From a virus, in IMG/VR virus record IMGVR_UViG_3300031339_000044, positions 1 through 23,668 of that record: a stretch of 23,668 nt of DNA. One strand, 5' to 3'. A model generated the notes under the pieces. The model ran no database searches and was not told where the DNA came from. It saw nothing but the letters and a program-made list of their open reading frames with translations. The translations under genes and the position numbers were made by a program. The stretch's first letter is position 1. Each line of letters opens with the position of its first letter. This document shows positions 1 through 9,107 of this stretch, piece after piece.

Positions 1-1
1 T

Positions 2-1378
2 ACTGATTCAGGAACGAATGGTGGATTAAGATATGCTGCTGATTATTCAGATAATTTTAATCTTAGATCATTAGTTGATAAAGCATATGTTGATTCTGTT
101 GCTTCTGGTTTAGATATAAAAGAATCTATAAGATTAGCAACAACAACAGGTGAAACTAATATTGATTTAACTGGAGGTACATTCGGTGGTAGTATTGATG
201 GTGTTATATTAGATGATGGTAATAGAGTATTAATTAAAAATCAAGATACTAATCCAGAACAAAATGGTATATATGTATTTGATGATGTAGCAGATACCTT
301 TACTAGAAGTGAAGATGCTAATGAAGATGCAGAAGTAACATCAGGATTATTTACTTTTGTTGAAGAAGGTACAGATAATGCTAATAGTGGATATGTATTA
401 AGTACTGCAAATCCAATTACTGTAGGTACTAGTGCATTACAATTTACAAGATTTAGTGCTGCAGGTAGTTTTACTGCTGGGGTTGGTTTATTATTATCTA
501 ATGGGGAATTCTCATTAGATGGTGCTGGTATATCAGGCGATTTCTTAGAATGGACAGGGACTCAATTAAACGTAACTGGTCTTACTTCAACAGTTGATTT
601 TAATGCTTACACTGCAACAACACAAAGTACATTGGATAATAAGGTCGATGTTTCATTATTCAATTCATATACTGGTGATACCCAGACAGCACTAGATGGC
701 AAAGTTGACGATGGTACATTTACTGGATATACTGCATCAACAGATACTAGATTAAATGGTGTTGAGAGTGATATAAATGAGTTATCTGGAAGTACTGTTA
801 GTAATGATACATTTACTGGATATACTGCATCAACAGATACTAGATTAAATGGTGTTGAGAGTGATATTACATTTATTTCGGGTGTCACTGATACCAAGTT
901 AGATGAATCAATATTTAATACATATACTGGTACTAGTTCAGTAGATGAAATACAATTAGTACACACGGGTATAACAGAAGTGAATAATATTACACCGACA
1001 GCACTAACATGGGATGTAGCACAATATAGTGGTTCATCTTATAATTATAGTGGTGGTAGTATTGTCACAATTCAAGAAACAGGTGATTATATTATTTCAT
1101 ATAACATTGCAGTAAGAAATGGTAGTAATGCTAACAAATCACTAGGTGCTAATTTAATACTAGATAATGCAACTGTGATTGATGAAACAGGTTCTGCTAC
1201 ATCAATAGTACAAGGTAATGGTAATGCAAGTATTTTAGTATTGGCTAGTGCGAAGGTATCTTTTGTTGCTGGTGATAATTTAGAATTGGCAGTATTTAGA
1301 AATGGGAATTCTGGTGATGTTAATACAGTAGAAAATACTTCTACTCTTAGAATTGCCAAAGATAGCACATTACAATAA
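2..1378 (+). CDS. Phage tail fibre protein, 5' end missing, with C1q-like tip
   Basis: The frame is open from the window edge, so the true start lies upstream; 458 residues are visible. Visible residues 39-175 match a common phage tail-fibre module: an IKESIRLATT segment, then DDGNRVLIKNQD, NGIYVF, TRSEDA, and a closing GSFTAGVGL/FSLDG. Next come five repeats built on F-x-x-Y-T, with F at residues 200, 220, 240, 271 and 305, probably a trimeric shaft. Residues 314-458 are a beta-rich end (TGDYIISYNI, GDNLELAVF, LRIAKDS) resembling C1q/TNF-like jelly rolls, which form adhesin tips. The likely role is binding the host surface at the end of a tail or side fibre. The module matches are from family memory; the receptor is unknown. 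The stop lies 22 bases before the next fibre gene, so co-transcription is likely. Confidence 0.85.
   Translation, partial: TDSGTNGGLRYAADYSDNFNLRSLVDKAYVDSVASGLDIKESIRLATTTGETNIDLTGGTFGGSIDGVILDDGNRVLIKNQDTNPEQNGIYVFDDVADTFTRSEDANEDAEVTSGLFTFVEEGTDNANSGYVLSTANPITVGTSALQFTRFSAAGSFTAGVGLLLSNGEFSLDGAGISGDFLEWTGTQLNVTGLTSTVDFNAYTATTQSTLDNKVDVSLFNSYTGDTQTALDGKVDDGTFTGYTASTDTRLNGVESDINELSGSTVSNDTFTGYTASTDTRLNGVESDITFISGVTDTKLDESIFNTYTGTSSVDEIQLVHTGITEVNNITPTALTWDVAQYSGSSYNYSGGSIVTIQETGDYIISYNIAVRNGSNANKSLGANLILDNATVIDETGSATSIVQGNGNASILVLASAKVSFVAGDNLELAVFRNGNSGDVNTVENTSTLRIAKDSTLQ
716..867 (+). repeat. Two identical 59-base repeats in the fibre shaft
   Basis: Bases 716-774 and 809-867 appear identical and start 93 bases (31 codons) apart, so both are read in the same frame. 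They encode FTGYTASTDTRL followed by NGVESDI. Such exact duplication suggests recent expansion of the shaft by recombination. Confidence 0.85.
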
Positions 1379-1400
1379 AAATGAAACCTATATATAATAT

Positions 1401-3815
1401 ATGGCACTTGAATATTTTCTTTATAGAACCGATTTTAATAACACGTTAATTGATAGAAACGTGAATGCTTTCACGTTAGGTGCTAATGAGGGACAGATTC
1501 AAATAGATTTCTTAATACCACGTGGACAGTCACTACCTTTATATAGAGAGTCTGGTGGTACTATTGTAGAAAATAGTCAGACTACTATAAATTCATATTT
1601 TGAATCAATAAATAGTATTAGTGAGAATACTTCAGTAGAATATTCTGCATTTACTGGGTTTACTACAACTAACTTAAATAGTGTAAATGCAGCAAGTAAT
1701 GGTGGTGTGTTATTTGGACTAGGACTTAGTATTAATACTGGTAATACAACACAATATATTGTTGCTTCAGGTGCTGCACAAATTATTAATTATACTAGAA
1801 ATAGTGGTAATGTTAATAAGACAGTTGTTCAATATAGTGGGGGTACATTTACTCCTACTGGTTTAACATCTGAAACAATCACATATGTTGCTTTAACAAC
1901 AGGTGGTACGATAATCGAACAATCAACTAGATTCACCTCAGAACAAAAAACTTCAATTAATGAATTAGGTACTATATCACATCCAAATCTAACGAACATT
2001 GCATTTGTATTCTCAAGACCAGAAGTGCCATATGATCCAGTATCAACAATAGTTGATTTTCAAGACTTTATACGTATAGGTAAATTCAATCAAGAGGATT
2101 TTAATATTATACCATCAGCAGGTACATTGTCTTTTACTACAACAGAAGGTAGTTTATATCGTAGAGGTGGTAATTTTAGTAATAATTATGAGTCTCCTGA
2201 TATTACTACTATATCACGTAAAGAACCACAAAATTTTCAATATATTAATCGATTTGGTGTCGTAGTGGATAGTGGATTTACTAACACCCTAATACCTAAT
2301 CAATATGAAGATAGTGGTGGTAATGTATTAACCATCACTGGTAGTAATAATCAAGCTTTAATAACAAGATTATGGTTGGTGGAATCTGGTCGTGTTTTTG
2401 CTCAAAGAGGTCAAGATGTATTTAGTACTTTAACTAATGCAGTTGCAAATATAATTGAAGAACGAAAACAATATGAAATCCCCAATTCATTAATCGATAC
2501 TGGTTTATTGATAGGTGAAGTGGTGCATAGAGCATCTGCAATAGATTTAAGTAATCCTAGAGATGGGTTTATAGTGCCAACAGATAAACTAGGTAATGCT
2601 TTTGGTGGTAGTGTTGATGCATTCTATCAAGAAGATAATATTGAAGTTATTAAAACAAAATCGTCTTTTCCAACACCAGATATTAACGATGATATTTTAT
2701 TGCAAGCAGATACTGTTTATAGAATAAATGGTACGATAAATTTAGGGACATCTAGATTAGTATTTTCAGATAATACAGAATTTATTGGTTTAAGTACTGC
2801 CACAGATATAATTCTTGGTAGTAACCCTAATGCTATGATGGTTGGTACTGGCAATACTGTTGGAATAGATAGTATTACTTTTTTAAATTTTAATACAGGT
2901 GGTACTATATTTGATTTTATTGGTGGTAGTGAAGAAAATCTAATAATTAATAGAGCTATTTTCATTAATTCTGGTGTCGGTAGAATAAGTGATTTTGATT
3001 TAACATTAATAACGAATTGTAAGTTTGATAATATAGCATCACCACTAGTATTTAGTGATAATTCGTTATTAACAGCTAAACTAACACTTAATAATTTATT
3101 ATTTGAAAAGAATATTACTAGCAGTGGTAGTTATATTGTTATAGATACAGGGTCTTATAATGCTATAAACATAAATAATTCATTTTTTCAAATGAGATCA
3201 GGTATCACAGGTATTACTGTAAATTCAGGTGTTACAGTACAATCTGGTAAGATATCTGAAAATGAGTTTATATCATCAGGTGCAACAACATTAGGTTCTC
3301 CTATTGTTGGGGTAAGTAATGAGACTCCTAAATGGGTTTTAAATGATAATGTTGGTCTTGGTTCAGGTACTATTTCAGCTAGTAATTTTGGATATTTTGA
3401 AGTTAAATCTAATGAATTAGAGACTTCAATAATCTCAACTAATGTATTTACTAAGGTTGAATACGATACAGGTGCTGACAGTAACTCAACATTTATTAAT
3501 TTTACCGTTGATGCAAAAAATGAATTAGAATATGTTGGTGATACCGATGAAACAATATTTACGTATTTAATTACTGGTGATTTATTCACCAATAGTAATA
3601 ACCAAACCATGTCAGTTGCAATATTTTTAAATGATACTGATATATTAACTCAACAAGAAATTAGAGCACAAGATGGTGGGATTACATATTCATTTGCATT
3701 AAATGGTGTTGTAATATTATCAAATGGTGACTATTTATCAATATATGTTGAGAATCAATCACAAACAAGAGATATAATAGTAAGAAACGCAAGATTAATA
3801 ATTAACCAACCATAA
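1401..3815 (+). CDS. Tail fibre / tailspike protein with beta-helix and jelly-roll tip
   Basis: This 804-residue protein begins at the first ATG, 22 bases after the preceding fibre gene. The N-terminal 330 residues are Ser/Thr/Asn/Gly-rich. Residues near 340-410 carry a segment ending in DLSNPRDGFIVPTDKLG, a type often seen in phage tail proteins. From about 415 to 665 there are short beta repeats rich in Asn and aliphatic residues (INGTINLG, LVFSDNTEF, LTLITNCKFDN, ININNSFF), the pattern of a right-handed beta-helix as in tailspikes and pectate lyases. Residues 680-804 look like a C1q/TNF-type jelly roll (TNVFTKVEYDTG, GDYLSIYVEN, ARLIIN). It probably binds surface polysaccharide; no catalytic residues could be assigned, so depolymerase activity is open. 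Its stop overlaps the next ATG by one base (TAATG), suggesting coupled translation. Confidence 0.8.
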   Translation: MALEYFLYRTDFNNTLIDRNVNAFTLGANEGQIQIDFLIPRGQSLPLYRESGGTIVENSQTTINSYFESINSISENTSVEYSAFTGFTTTNLNSVNAASNGGVLFGLGLSINTGNTTQYIVASGAAQIINYTRNSGNVNKTVVQYSGGTFTPTGLTSETITYVALTTGGTIIEQSTRFTSEQKTSINELGTISHPNLTNIAFVFSRPEVPYDPVSTIVDFQDFIRIGKFNQEDFNIIPSAGTLSFTTTEGSLYRRGGNFSNNYESPDITTISRKEPQNFQYINRFGVVVDSGFTNTLIPNQYEDSGGNVLTITGSNNQALITRLWLVESGRVFAQRGQDVFSTLTNAVANIIEERKQYEIPNSLIDTGLLIGEVVHRASAIDLSNPRDGFIVPTDKLGNAFGGSVDAFYQEDNIEVIKTKSSFPTPDINDDILLQADTVYRINGTINLGTSRLVFSDNTEFIGLSTATDIILGSNPNAMMVGTGNTVGIDSITFLNFNTGGTIFDFIGGSEENLIINRAIFINSGVGRISDFDLTLITNCKFDNIASPLVFSDNSLLTAKLTLNNLLFEKNITSSGSYIVIDTGSYNAININNSFFQMRSGITGITVNSGVTVQSGKISENEFISSGATTLGSPIVGVSNETPKWVLNDNVGLGSGTISASNFGYFEVKSNELETSIISTNVFTKVEYDTGADSNSTFINFTVDAKNELEYVGDTDETIFTYLITGDLFTNSNNQTMSVAIFLNDTDILTQQEIRAQDGGITYSFALNGVVILSNGDYLSIYVENQSQTRDIIVRNARLIINQP

Positions 3816-4528
3816 TGAAAGTAGCAAAATTAATATCGGGAAGTACATTTACCCAAAGTAGAGATATAGTTATTAATTATTTTCTTGTTGATAATGATTA
3901 TAATTTTGGTATTAATGATACCGAAGATGTTACATCATTTAAAACATTAACTGCGTTTTATGGTGTAGGTAGGTTTAATTATAAAATATATAGAGATTCA
4001 TTAATTGATAATATACTGCCTGATTATCTATTATTAAGTAATGATGAAAAAAGAAATTTAATTTATAATAGAATATTTCCATCTGGCACTACTAACGCTG
4101 CATTAATTAGTTTAGTTGGTTCTCAAAAAGAATTAGATACAATATTTAATACAATTTCTGAGTATGAACTTGTTGACGAAAATAAAACAACAATATTAAA
4201 TGATTTAGATGAAAAATTAGATATCACTGATTTTAATAGTTATACAGGTGATACTTCAACAGTACTTAGTGAATTAAGAACAGATGTAAATACAATAAGT
4301 GGTACAACTAATAATAATTTAACTAATTGGACTTTTTTAGTAACTAATTATGATCAAATACCAATTATAAATGGAACATTAGCGACAGGGGTAGTCTATG
4401 ATTATATATATGATAATATAACAAGATTTAGATTTGTACCAACAACCTATGACCCAAAAGAAGATTCTTTTTATAGTGGTTTTGATGGTACAACATTAAC
4501 AGGAATAATAATAAGTAGAGGGATATAA
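3815..4528 (+). CDS. Fibre-associated structural protein
   Basis: A 237-residue protein whose ATG overlaps the preceding stop by one base. Residues 1-140 (for example NYFLVDNDYNFGINDTEDV and YNRIFPSGTT) belong to no family I recognise. Residues near 139-165 contain FNSYTGDTSTVL followed by RTDVNTISG, the same F-x-x-Y-T repeat as the shaft of the first fibre in the window. The end (YDYIYDNITRFRFVPTTYD) is beta-like. By position and shared repeat it is probably a fibre or baseplate component, perhaps a connector or trimeric attachment protein. That role is inference; the gene itself is well supported by its length and coupling. Confidence 0.65.
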   Translation: MKVAKLISGSTFTQSRDIVINYFLVDNDYNFGINDTEDVTSFKTLTAFYGVGRFNYKIYRDSLIDNILPDYLLLSNDEKRNLIYNRIFPSGTTNAALISLVGSQKELDTIFNTISEYELVDENKTTILNDLDEKLDITDFNSYTGDTSTVLSELRTDVNTISGTTNNNLTNWTFLVTNYDQIPIINGTLATGVVYDYIYDNITRFRFVPTTYDPKEDSFYSGFDGTTLTGIIISRGI

Positions 4529-4542
4529 AATATATAGAAAAT

Positions 4543-6846
4543 ATGGCATTTACACTTTCAGGTACAGCAGTAACACAATCAGGTATCGACACTAGTCTTG
4601 ATGGTTTGGCAGCAATCTCTGGTATCATACGCACACTTTACGGAACACAAGCTATATATAATATGGCGAACAGGCAGTTAATCGTGACAGGTACGTTGAC
4701 AATAGACCCCGAGATTGAAGAAATGCACTTCAATCAGTTCGTTGCAGACAACGGAAGTGTGACAGTCAACAGTGGCGGTGTTTTTACTATCGGTCGGGAG
4801 ATAAATATAGGAGCTGATATAAACAGGTTTAGCTCTGGTACGGCTATTCGCTTTTCTCGAATCAACAACAGTAGCTTCAACGAGAACAACAGCGACCTTC
4901 GACTCAATTCAGGAGGTACGTTGCACTGGTATGGAGGCACAATAATCACTCGCCGAAATATTTCGTTCATGGAAGGTAGCAATATCTTCACCTACTCTCC
5001 TAACGCAATACTAAACGGGCAGCATGATGCTGAGTTTCAGTTACGTATGAGAGCAGCGAACGCAAACATTAACGGTCTGACAACAACTGGCTTATTCGTG
5101 ACATTTATTACATCACCGATCACATGGGATAGTTGGACTCCATTCGACACTCCAAACTTTACACTTTCCTTTTCTGGTGATGCTCCATCAAACGTGTTTA
5201 TTGCTTTACGTGGATTTGACCCAAGTGGAGTTAATGGTGCTAATGGGCAACAGATGGCTGTTTGGTCTAATAAGTGGGCTAGGCTTATCAACTGTAGTTC
5301 TGGATCGGATGTTGTTTTTGGAGGCAATAGCATAACTAGTAGTCCAAATAACCGAGGCTTGTATGAGATTCGACAAGAGGTCAATCTGACATTTAAGGAC
5401 TTAACTGGAGGCGATGTGAACGCTAAGTTCTGGATGACCGATTTCAACAACGGATCACGACTTGCTGCAAACCAGATAAACAACAACCCGAGCTACACCT
5501 CAGATCGTGTCTACTCAGGCACTGCATCGTCAGGTGCTGCTAGCTTGACTACGAACGGTGGTGTACTTACTGCTGTTCTTTGGCGAACTGTTGCTGGTAT
5601 CGGTATGAACGCAAGTAATATATACGACAGACGTAACGAAGCGAACACTAACGCAGACTTGTTTACTTTCTACGCTTGCGAGTACACAAGCCTCATTGAC
5701 CAAGCCGATGTAGTGCTGAAAGGTATTGTTCCAGTTTCAGTCAATCGGATTATGTTCTTAGACCGCACTCTAGTCGAATTAGACAAGTCTGTTGTTGATG
5801 CTTACACCGAAATCGATACCTCTCAAAAGCTTTATGATCGAGCCAAAGCTCACTTGTTCGACATATTTGCTGGACAACCTACAACCTTGGTCAGCCGTTC
5901 AGGAATTGATATTGATTTAGGTGTTAACAATTTAGTCGTAGACTCAACTGCATCTGAGGCTTTTACGTATGACGGTACAACTATCACGATTAAAGCCGAC
6001 ACATTTTCTGGTAACTTGACCACTACAGGTACTATTACTTTTTCTAACGGTGCAATAATGCTGGGAAATTATACTGATGTAAATGGTACGGTTAATCAAC
6101 CTGTTACTATTTCTGCTATTGTTCTTGCCGATACAAGAGTTCAACTCTTTAATGTAACTACAAGTACTGAGATTGATAATACAACAGAGGCTACTACAAG
6201 CTATTCCTTTACCGTAAATTCACAAGCTACAGTAGGCAACGTAATACGATTAAGACTGACTAAAAAAGGGTTTATACCTATTTCTATAAATGCAGTATTT
6301 AATGCTAACGGAATTACTTATTTAGTAAATCAAGTAGCAGATGAGATATATGGTGCTTACGGTATTGATGGTGCAACAGTTACTAAATTTGAAATCGACA
6401 TACCTAATTCAGATTTTGATCTTAATATTGTAGCTAATTTTAGTGGTGCAGAACTTTATGCATGGTATAGCAACATGTTAACTACAGAAGATGGAGTTAG
6501 AAGTTTCTTTAATGCAATTACACCTATTGATTCAGCTAACCTCAGATTAAACAATACAATAATAGATGTTAGATTAGATAATCAAACTTCTTCAAACGTA
6601 TTCCAAAATGATAATATAAGAATTTTTAGAGCAGATGGAACATACCCAGTTATAAACCCAACATCTGGAGGTGGTGGTATTGATATAAACTGGAGAAATG
6701 TTGTATTTACTATTGAAACGGGAACGTCAGGTCTAACTACAGAAGAAGCATTACAACTATCAAGTATTAAACCAGACTTAACTATAATTAACAATGGTGT
6801 AAAAAGAACAAGCTTGTTAATACCATATAATGATGATTTAACATAA
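4543..6846 (+). CDS. Large tail fibre / virion structural protein, mosaic composition
   Basis: A 767-residue protein starting at an ATG preceded by AGAAAAT. The N-terminal two thirds are repetitive beta sequence (SGTLTI-type strands, NSGGTLHWYGGTI, Asn/Ser/Gly-rich), consistent with a beta-helical or beta-sandwich virion protein. YDRAKAHLFDIFAG near residue 431 is followed by DSTASEAFTYDGTTITIKA, a linker type found in several phage fibres. Residues 639-720 (YAWYSNMLTTEDG, NNTIIDVRLDN, FRADGTYPVI, GGGGIDINWRNVVF) resemble a conserved base domain of phage structural proteins. Base composition differs within the gene: sampled 60-base lines give about 45-47% G+C near 4560-5460, 35% near 6000 and 27% near 6240. 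This suggests that a foreign host-recognition part was joined to a resident base domain. Confidence 0.75.
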   Translation: MAFTLSGTAVTQSGIDTSLDGLAAISGIIRTLYGTQAIYNMANRQLIVTGTLTIDPEIEEMHFNQFVADNGSVTVNSGGVFTIGREINIGADINRFSSGTAIRFSRINNSSFNENNSDLRLNSGGTLHWYGGTIITRRNISFMEGSNIFTYSPNAILNGQHDAEFQLRMRAANANINGLTTTGLFVTFITSPITWDSWTPFDTPNFTLSFSGDAPSNVFIALRGFDPSGVNGANGQQMAVWSNKWARLINCSSGSDVVFGGNSITSSPNNRGLYEIRQEVNLTFKDLTGGDVNAKFWMTDFNNGSRLAANQINNNPSYTSDRVYSGTASSGAASLTTNGGVLTAVLWRTVAGIGMNASNIYDRRNEANTNADLFTFYACEYTSLIDQADVVLKGIVPVSVNRIMFLDRTLVELDKSVVDAYTEIDTSQKLYDRAKAHLFDIFAGQPTTLVSRSGIDIDLGVNNLVVDSTASEAFTYDGTTITIKADTFSGNLTTTGTITFSNGAIMLGNYTDVNGTVNQPVTISAIVLADTRVQLFNVTTSTEIDNTTEATTSYSFTVNSQATVGNVIRLRLTKKGFIPISINAVFNANGITYLVNQVADEIYGAYGIDGATVTKFEIDIPNSDFDLNIVANFSGAELYAWYSNMLTTEDGVRSFFNAITPIDSANLRLNNTIIDVRLDNQTSSNVFQNDNIRIFRADGTYPVINPTSGGGGIDINWRNVVFTIETGTSGLTTEEALQLSSIKPDLTIINNGVKRTSLLIPYNDDLT

Positions 6847-6860
6847 TATAAAATTAATAG

Positions 6861-6869
6861 GTATTTATA
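6861..6869. promoter_or_regulatory. GTATTTATA motif, site 1
   Basis: The nonamer ends 3 bases before the ATG of the baseplate-like gene and lies 14 bases after the preceding stop. Here it extends into a perfect 12-base dyad, TATTTATAAATA (6862-6873), reaching the A of the start codon. The reverse complement TATAAATAC equals the T4 late-promoter core. If it acted as a + strand -10 element, the transcript would begin at or inside the ATG, so a simple promoter role for this gene is awkward. Confidence 0.5.
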
Positions 6870-6872
6870 AAT

Positions 6873-7283
6873 ATGAGCACAACATTTAGAAACAACTTCA
6901 TTTTTGTAAAACAACATTCCACTCTTCCAGAGGTTAAATTTTCTATTACTCAAAGAATGAGAGAAAAATATGATATTACTGACGAGATGATGGAGAATGT
7001 TGCAGTCACCTTTTCAATGAGGGATTCAGAGACAGGAATATATCATATTGCAAATGATGGTGGTAAACTTATAACTACAGAAGGTGAGTATATTAATCTT
7101 GATGAATCTAAATACACATTAGCCTATAGATTCAAAGAACATCAAACAAGAAAGGCTGGGAGATATCTAGCTGAATTCAAAGTAGATTTCTTTGGTGACT
7201 ATTGTGGTAAGATCACATTCCCAACAGATGATGAAATCAACATTATTATTGGAAGTTCCTCAACAAAAACTACTGTAGTCTAA
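6873..7283 (+). CDS. Baseplate-like structural protein (BppU N-terminal-like fold)
   Basis: A 136-residue protein. The pattern is an opening FIFVKQHSTLPEVKFSI, then VAVTFSMRDSETG, YTLAYRFKEHQTRKAGRYLAEF and a closing GKITFPTDDEINIII. This resembles the Ig-like N-terminal domain of upper-baseplate proteins (BppU), which attach receptor-binding parts to tail baseplates: a short strand, a described-property strand, and a final T-x-P-x-x-x-x-I-x-I strand. The match is pattern recognition, not a search. Its place directly after the fibre genes and before a clear promoter suggests it ends the tail module. The alternative is a small head or neck protein. The chosen ATG is very close to the GTATTTATA dyad; the next in-frame Met is at residue 29. 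Confidence 0.6.
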   Translation: MSTTFRNNFIFVKQHSTLPEVKFSITQRMREKYDITDEMMENVAVTFSMRDSETGIYHIANDGGKLITTEGEYINLDESKYTLAYRFKEHQTRKAGRYLAEFKVDFFGDYCGKITFPTDDEINIIIGSSSTKTTVV

Positions 7284-7287
7284 AAAC

Positions 7288-7318
7288 TTTACTCTTTATT
7301 TTATTTTCACTATATTTG
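7288..7318 (+). promoter_or_regulatory. Bacteroidetes-type promoter before helicase gene
   Basis: TTTA at 7288-7291 and TATATTTG at 7311-7318 are separated by 19 bases. This fits the known Bacteroidetes sigma-factor pattern TTTG-N19 to 21-TAnnTTTG, with one mismatch in the -33 element. The ATG follows 16 bases after the -7 element. It would start the replication block after the structural genes. Confidence 0.5.
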
Positions 7319-7334
7319 TTTCATAACAAAAAAT

Positions 7335-9107
7335 ATGGTGGATACTAATAAGTTCATAGTAAAATGTAGAAGACCATCTTCTAGAGCTAAAAAATATGAT
7401 CTTCATTTCAATTTCAATAAAGAAATGATAGATTGTATTAAATTGCTTGATTCTAAAAATCGTAGCTATAAGGATAGAGTTTGGTCTTTAAATGTAAAAG
7501 GTCTATTTGAATTAATTTCAATGTTTAGAGGATCGGATAAAGTTCATTTTGACTTTGGATCAGATGAAGAGAAAGAACGTATCAAAGATCAGTTTGATAA
7601 AGTAATTCAAGAGAAGAGAGAGACCGAAAGAAAAACAAGAGAGCTTATTAAGAACAAGAAGTTCTGGATGGAAATGAAATCCGAATATGAGGAAAACTTT
7701 GAAAAATATTCAGACAAAGCACATGCTGGTCTACTTGACCATATCAAACTATATCCACATCAAATTGTTGGAATTTTATTCCTAAAAGAAGTGAAAAATG
7801 CATTATTAGCATTAGATATGGGTACTGGTAAAAGCATTATTAGTATAGGTTATGTAGAATTAATGAAATACAAAAAAGTTTTAGTTATCACACCTAATTC
7901 TTTAAAATTCAATTACCATAATGAGGTTGTTAAATTTACCAATTCAAAATCATATATTGTTGGCTCTAATAAAAATCAATATAGTATTGAAGAATCTAAA
8001 TATGTAATAGTGAATTATGACTACTTTAATTCATCTGATAAAAATCGTGCATTAAAAAAAATTGATGATTTAAAATTAGATGATATAGAAGGAGTAATAT
8101 GTGACGAATGTCAAAAACTAAAAAATACTAAAAGTAATATTTATAAAAACTTTAATAAATTCATTGGTAAATTAAATATTAGTAAAGTTTTTATGAGTGG
8201 GACTCCAATGAATAGTAGAGTTTACGAATTATATACAATTTTAAATCAAATTAGTCCTATTGAATTCTCAACAAAAGAGCATTTTTTTACTCATTATTGT
8301 GGTATGAAATATAATTTAGATGGTTATGGTTGGGAAGTAGATAGTGCAATTAAATTCGATGAATTATATTCTAAAATATCACCATTTATGTATAGAAAAA
8401 GAAAAGAAGAGGTATTGGATGATTTACCAGATAAAAGTTATATTAATTTAGATGTTGAAATGACAAAAAAACAACAGAAAGAATATGATAATATTGTTAA
8501 TTCAACTAAAATGGATTTTTTTGGTAATAAGCAAAATTTAAATCCTTTGGTAATATTAACCGAATTAAGAAAATATTTATCTGAAATAAAGAAAAATAGT
8601 ATATATGATTTAATTAATATTATTATAGAAAATAATGATAAGGTTGTAATAATCGATGTTTATAAAAAACCATTAAATGAAATTCATGAAAAATATAAAA
8701 ATATATCATTATTGCATACAGGTGATTATTCTACCGAATTAAGAGCAGATATGGTTAACAAGTTTCAAGAGAAAAGTAAAGATAAATTAATATTCTTAGG
8801 AACAGTATCAACAACTAATTATGGATTGACATTAACAGAATCAAATATTATGATTTTATTAACACTACCATATACAGTTGGTGAATATAATCAGGTTGTG
8901 GATAGAATATATAGAATTGGACAAAAAAATAATGTAATAATATATTGTCCAATAGTAAAGAGCAGTATTGATGAACATGTATTTGCAATGTTAATGTCTA
9001 AATTAGGTGAAACAACTAAGATATTAGATAATAGAGAAATTGAAATTAATTATCAACATGAAGATATTAATAGTATTATGAAAAAAATTGTATTAGATAT
9101 TGAATAA
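7335..9107 (+). CDS. SNF2/superfamily 2 DNA helicase-type ATPase
   Basis: A 590-residue protein with the full SNF2-like core. LYPHQIVGILFL (139-150) is the Q-motif-like entry; DMGTGKS (161-167) is Walker A; VLVITPNSL (182-190) is motif Ia; DECQ (257-260) is the DExx box; SGTP (288-291) is motif III. GTVSTTNYGLTLTESN (489-504) is motif V, and QVVDRIYRIGQ (520-530) is motif VI with the arginine finger. The first 130 residues (YDLHFNFNKEMI, then DRVWSLNV) look like a HARP/SMARCAL1-type substrate-recognition segment followed by a charged helix. SNF2 proteins translocate on duplex DNA; phage members are thought to act in replication, fork remodelling or recombination. A Bacteroidetes-like promoter lies just upstream, and no Shine-Dalgarno site is visible. 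The exact substrate is unknown. Confidence 0.9.
   Translation: MVDTNKFIVKCRRPSSRAKKYDLHFNFNKEMIDCIKLLDSKNRSYKDRVWSLNVKGLFELISMFRGSDKVHFDFGSDEEKERIKDQFDKVIQEKRETERKTRELIKNKKFWMEMKSEYEENFEKYSDKAHAGLLDHIKLYPHQIVGILFLKEVKNALLALDMGTGKSIISIGYVELMKYKKVLVITPNSLKFNYHNEVVKFTNSKSYIVGSNKNQYSIEESKYVIVNYDYFNSSDKNRALKKIDDLKLDDIEGVICDECQKLKNTKSNIYKNFNKFIGKLNISKVFMSGTPMNSRVYELYTILNQISPIEFSTKEHFFTHYCGMKYNLDGYGWEVDSAIKFDELYSKISPFMYRKRKEEVLDDLPDKSYINLDVEMTKKQQKEYDNIVNSTKMDFFGNKQNLNPLVILTELRKYLSEIKKNSIYDLINIIIENNDKVVIIDVYKKPLNEIHEKYKNISLLHTGDYSTELRADMVNKFQEKSKDKLIFLGTVSTTNYGLTLTESNIMILLTLPYTVGEYNQVVDRIYRIGQKNNVIIYCPIVKSSIDEHVFAMLMSKLGETTKILDNREIEINYQHEDINSIMKKIVLDIE

Noticed and set aside
607-5486. Long antisense reading frames opposite the fibre genes (for example 607-966, 3188-3610, 5037-5486)
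   Set aside because: They mirror strongly coding + strand frames, give biased Val/Leu/Ser-rich translations without domains, and all neighbours are on the + strand.
8138-8146. ATATTTATA inside the helicase gene as a seventh motif copy
   Set aside because: The leading G is missing and it lies within a coding region rich in A/T codons.
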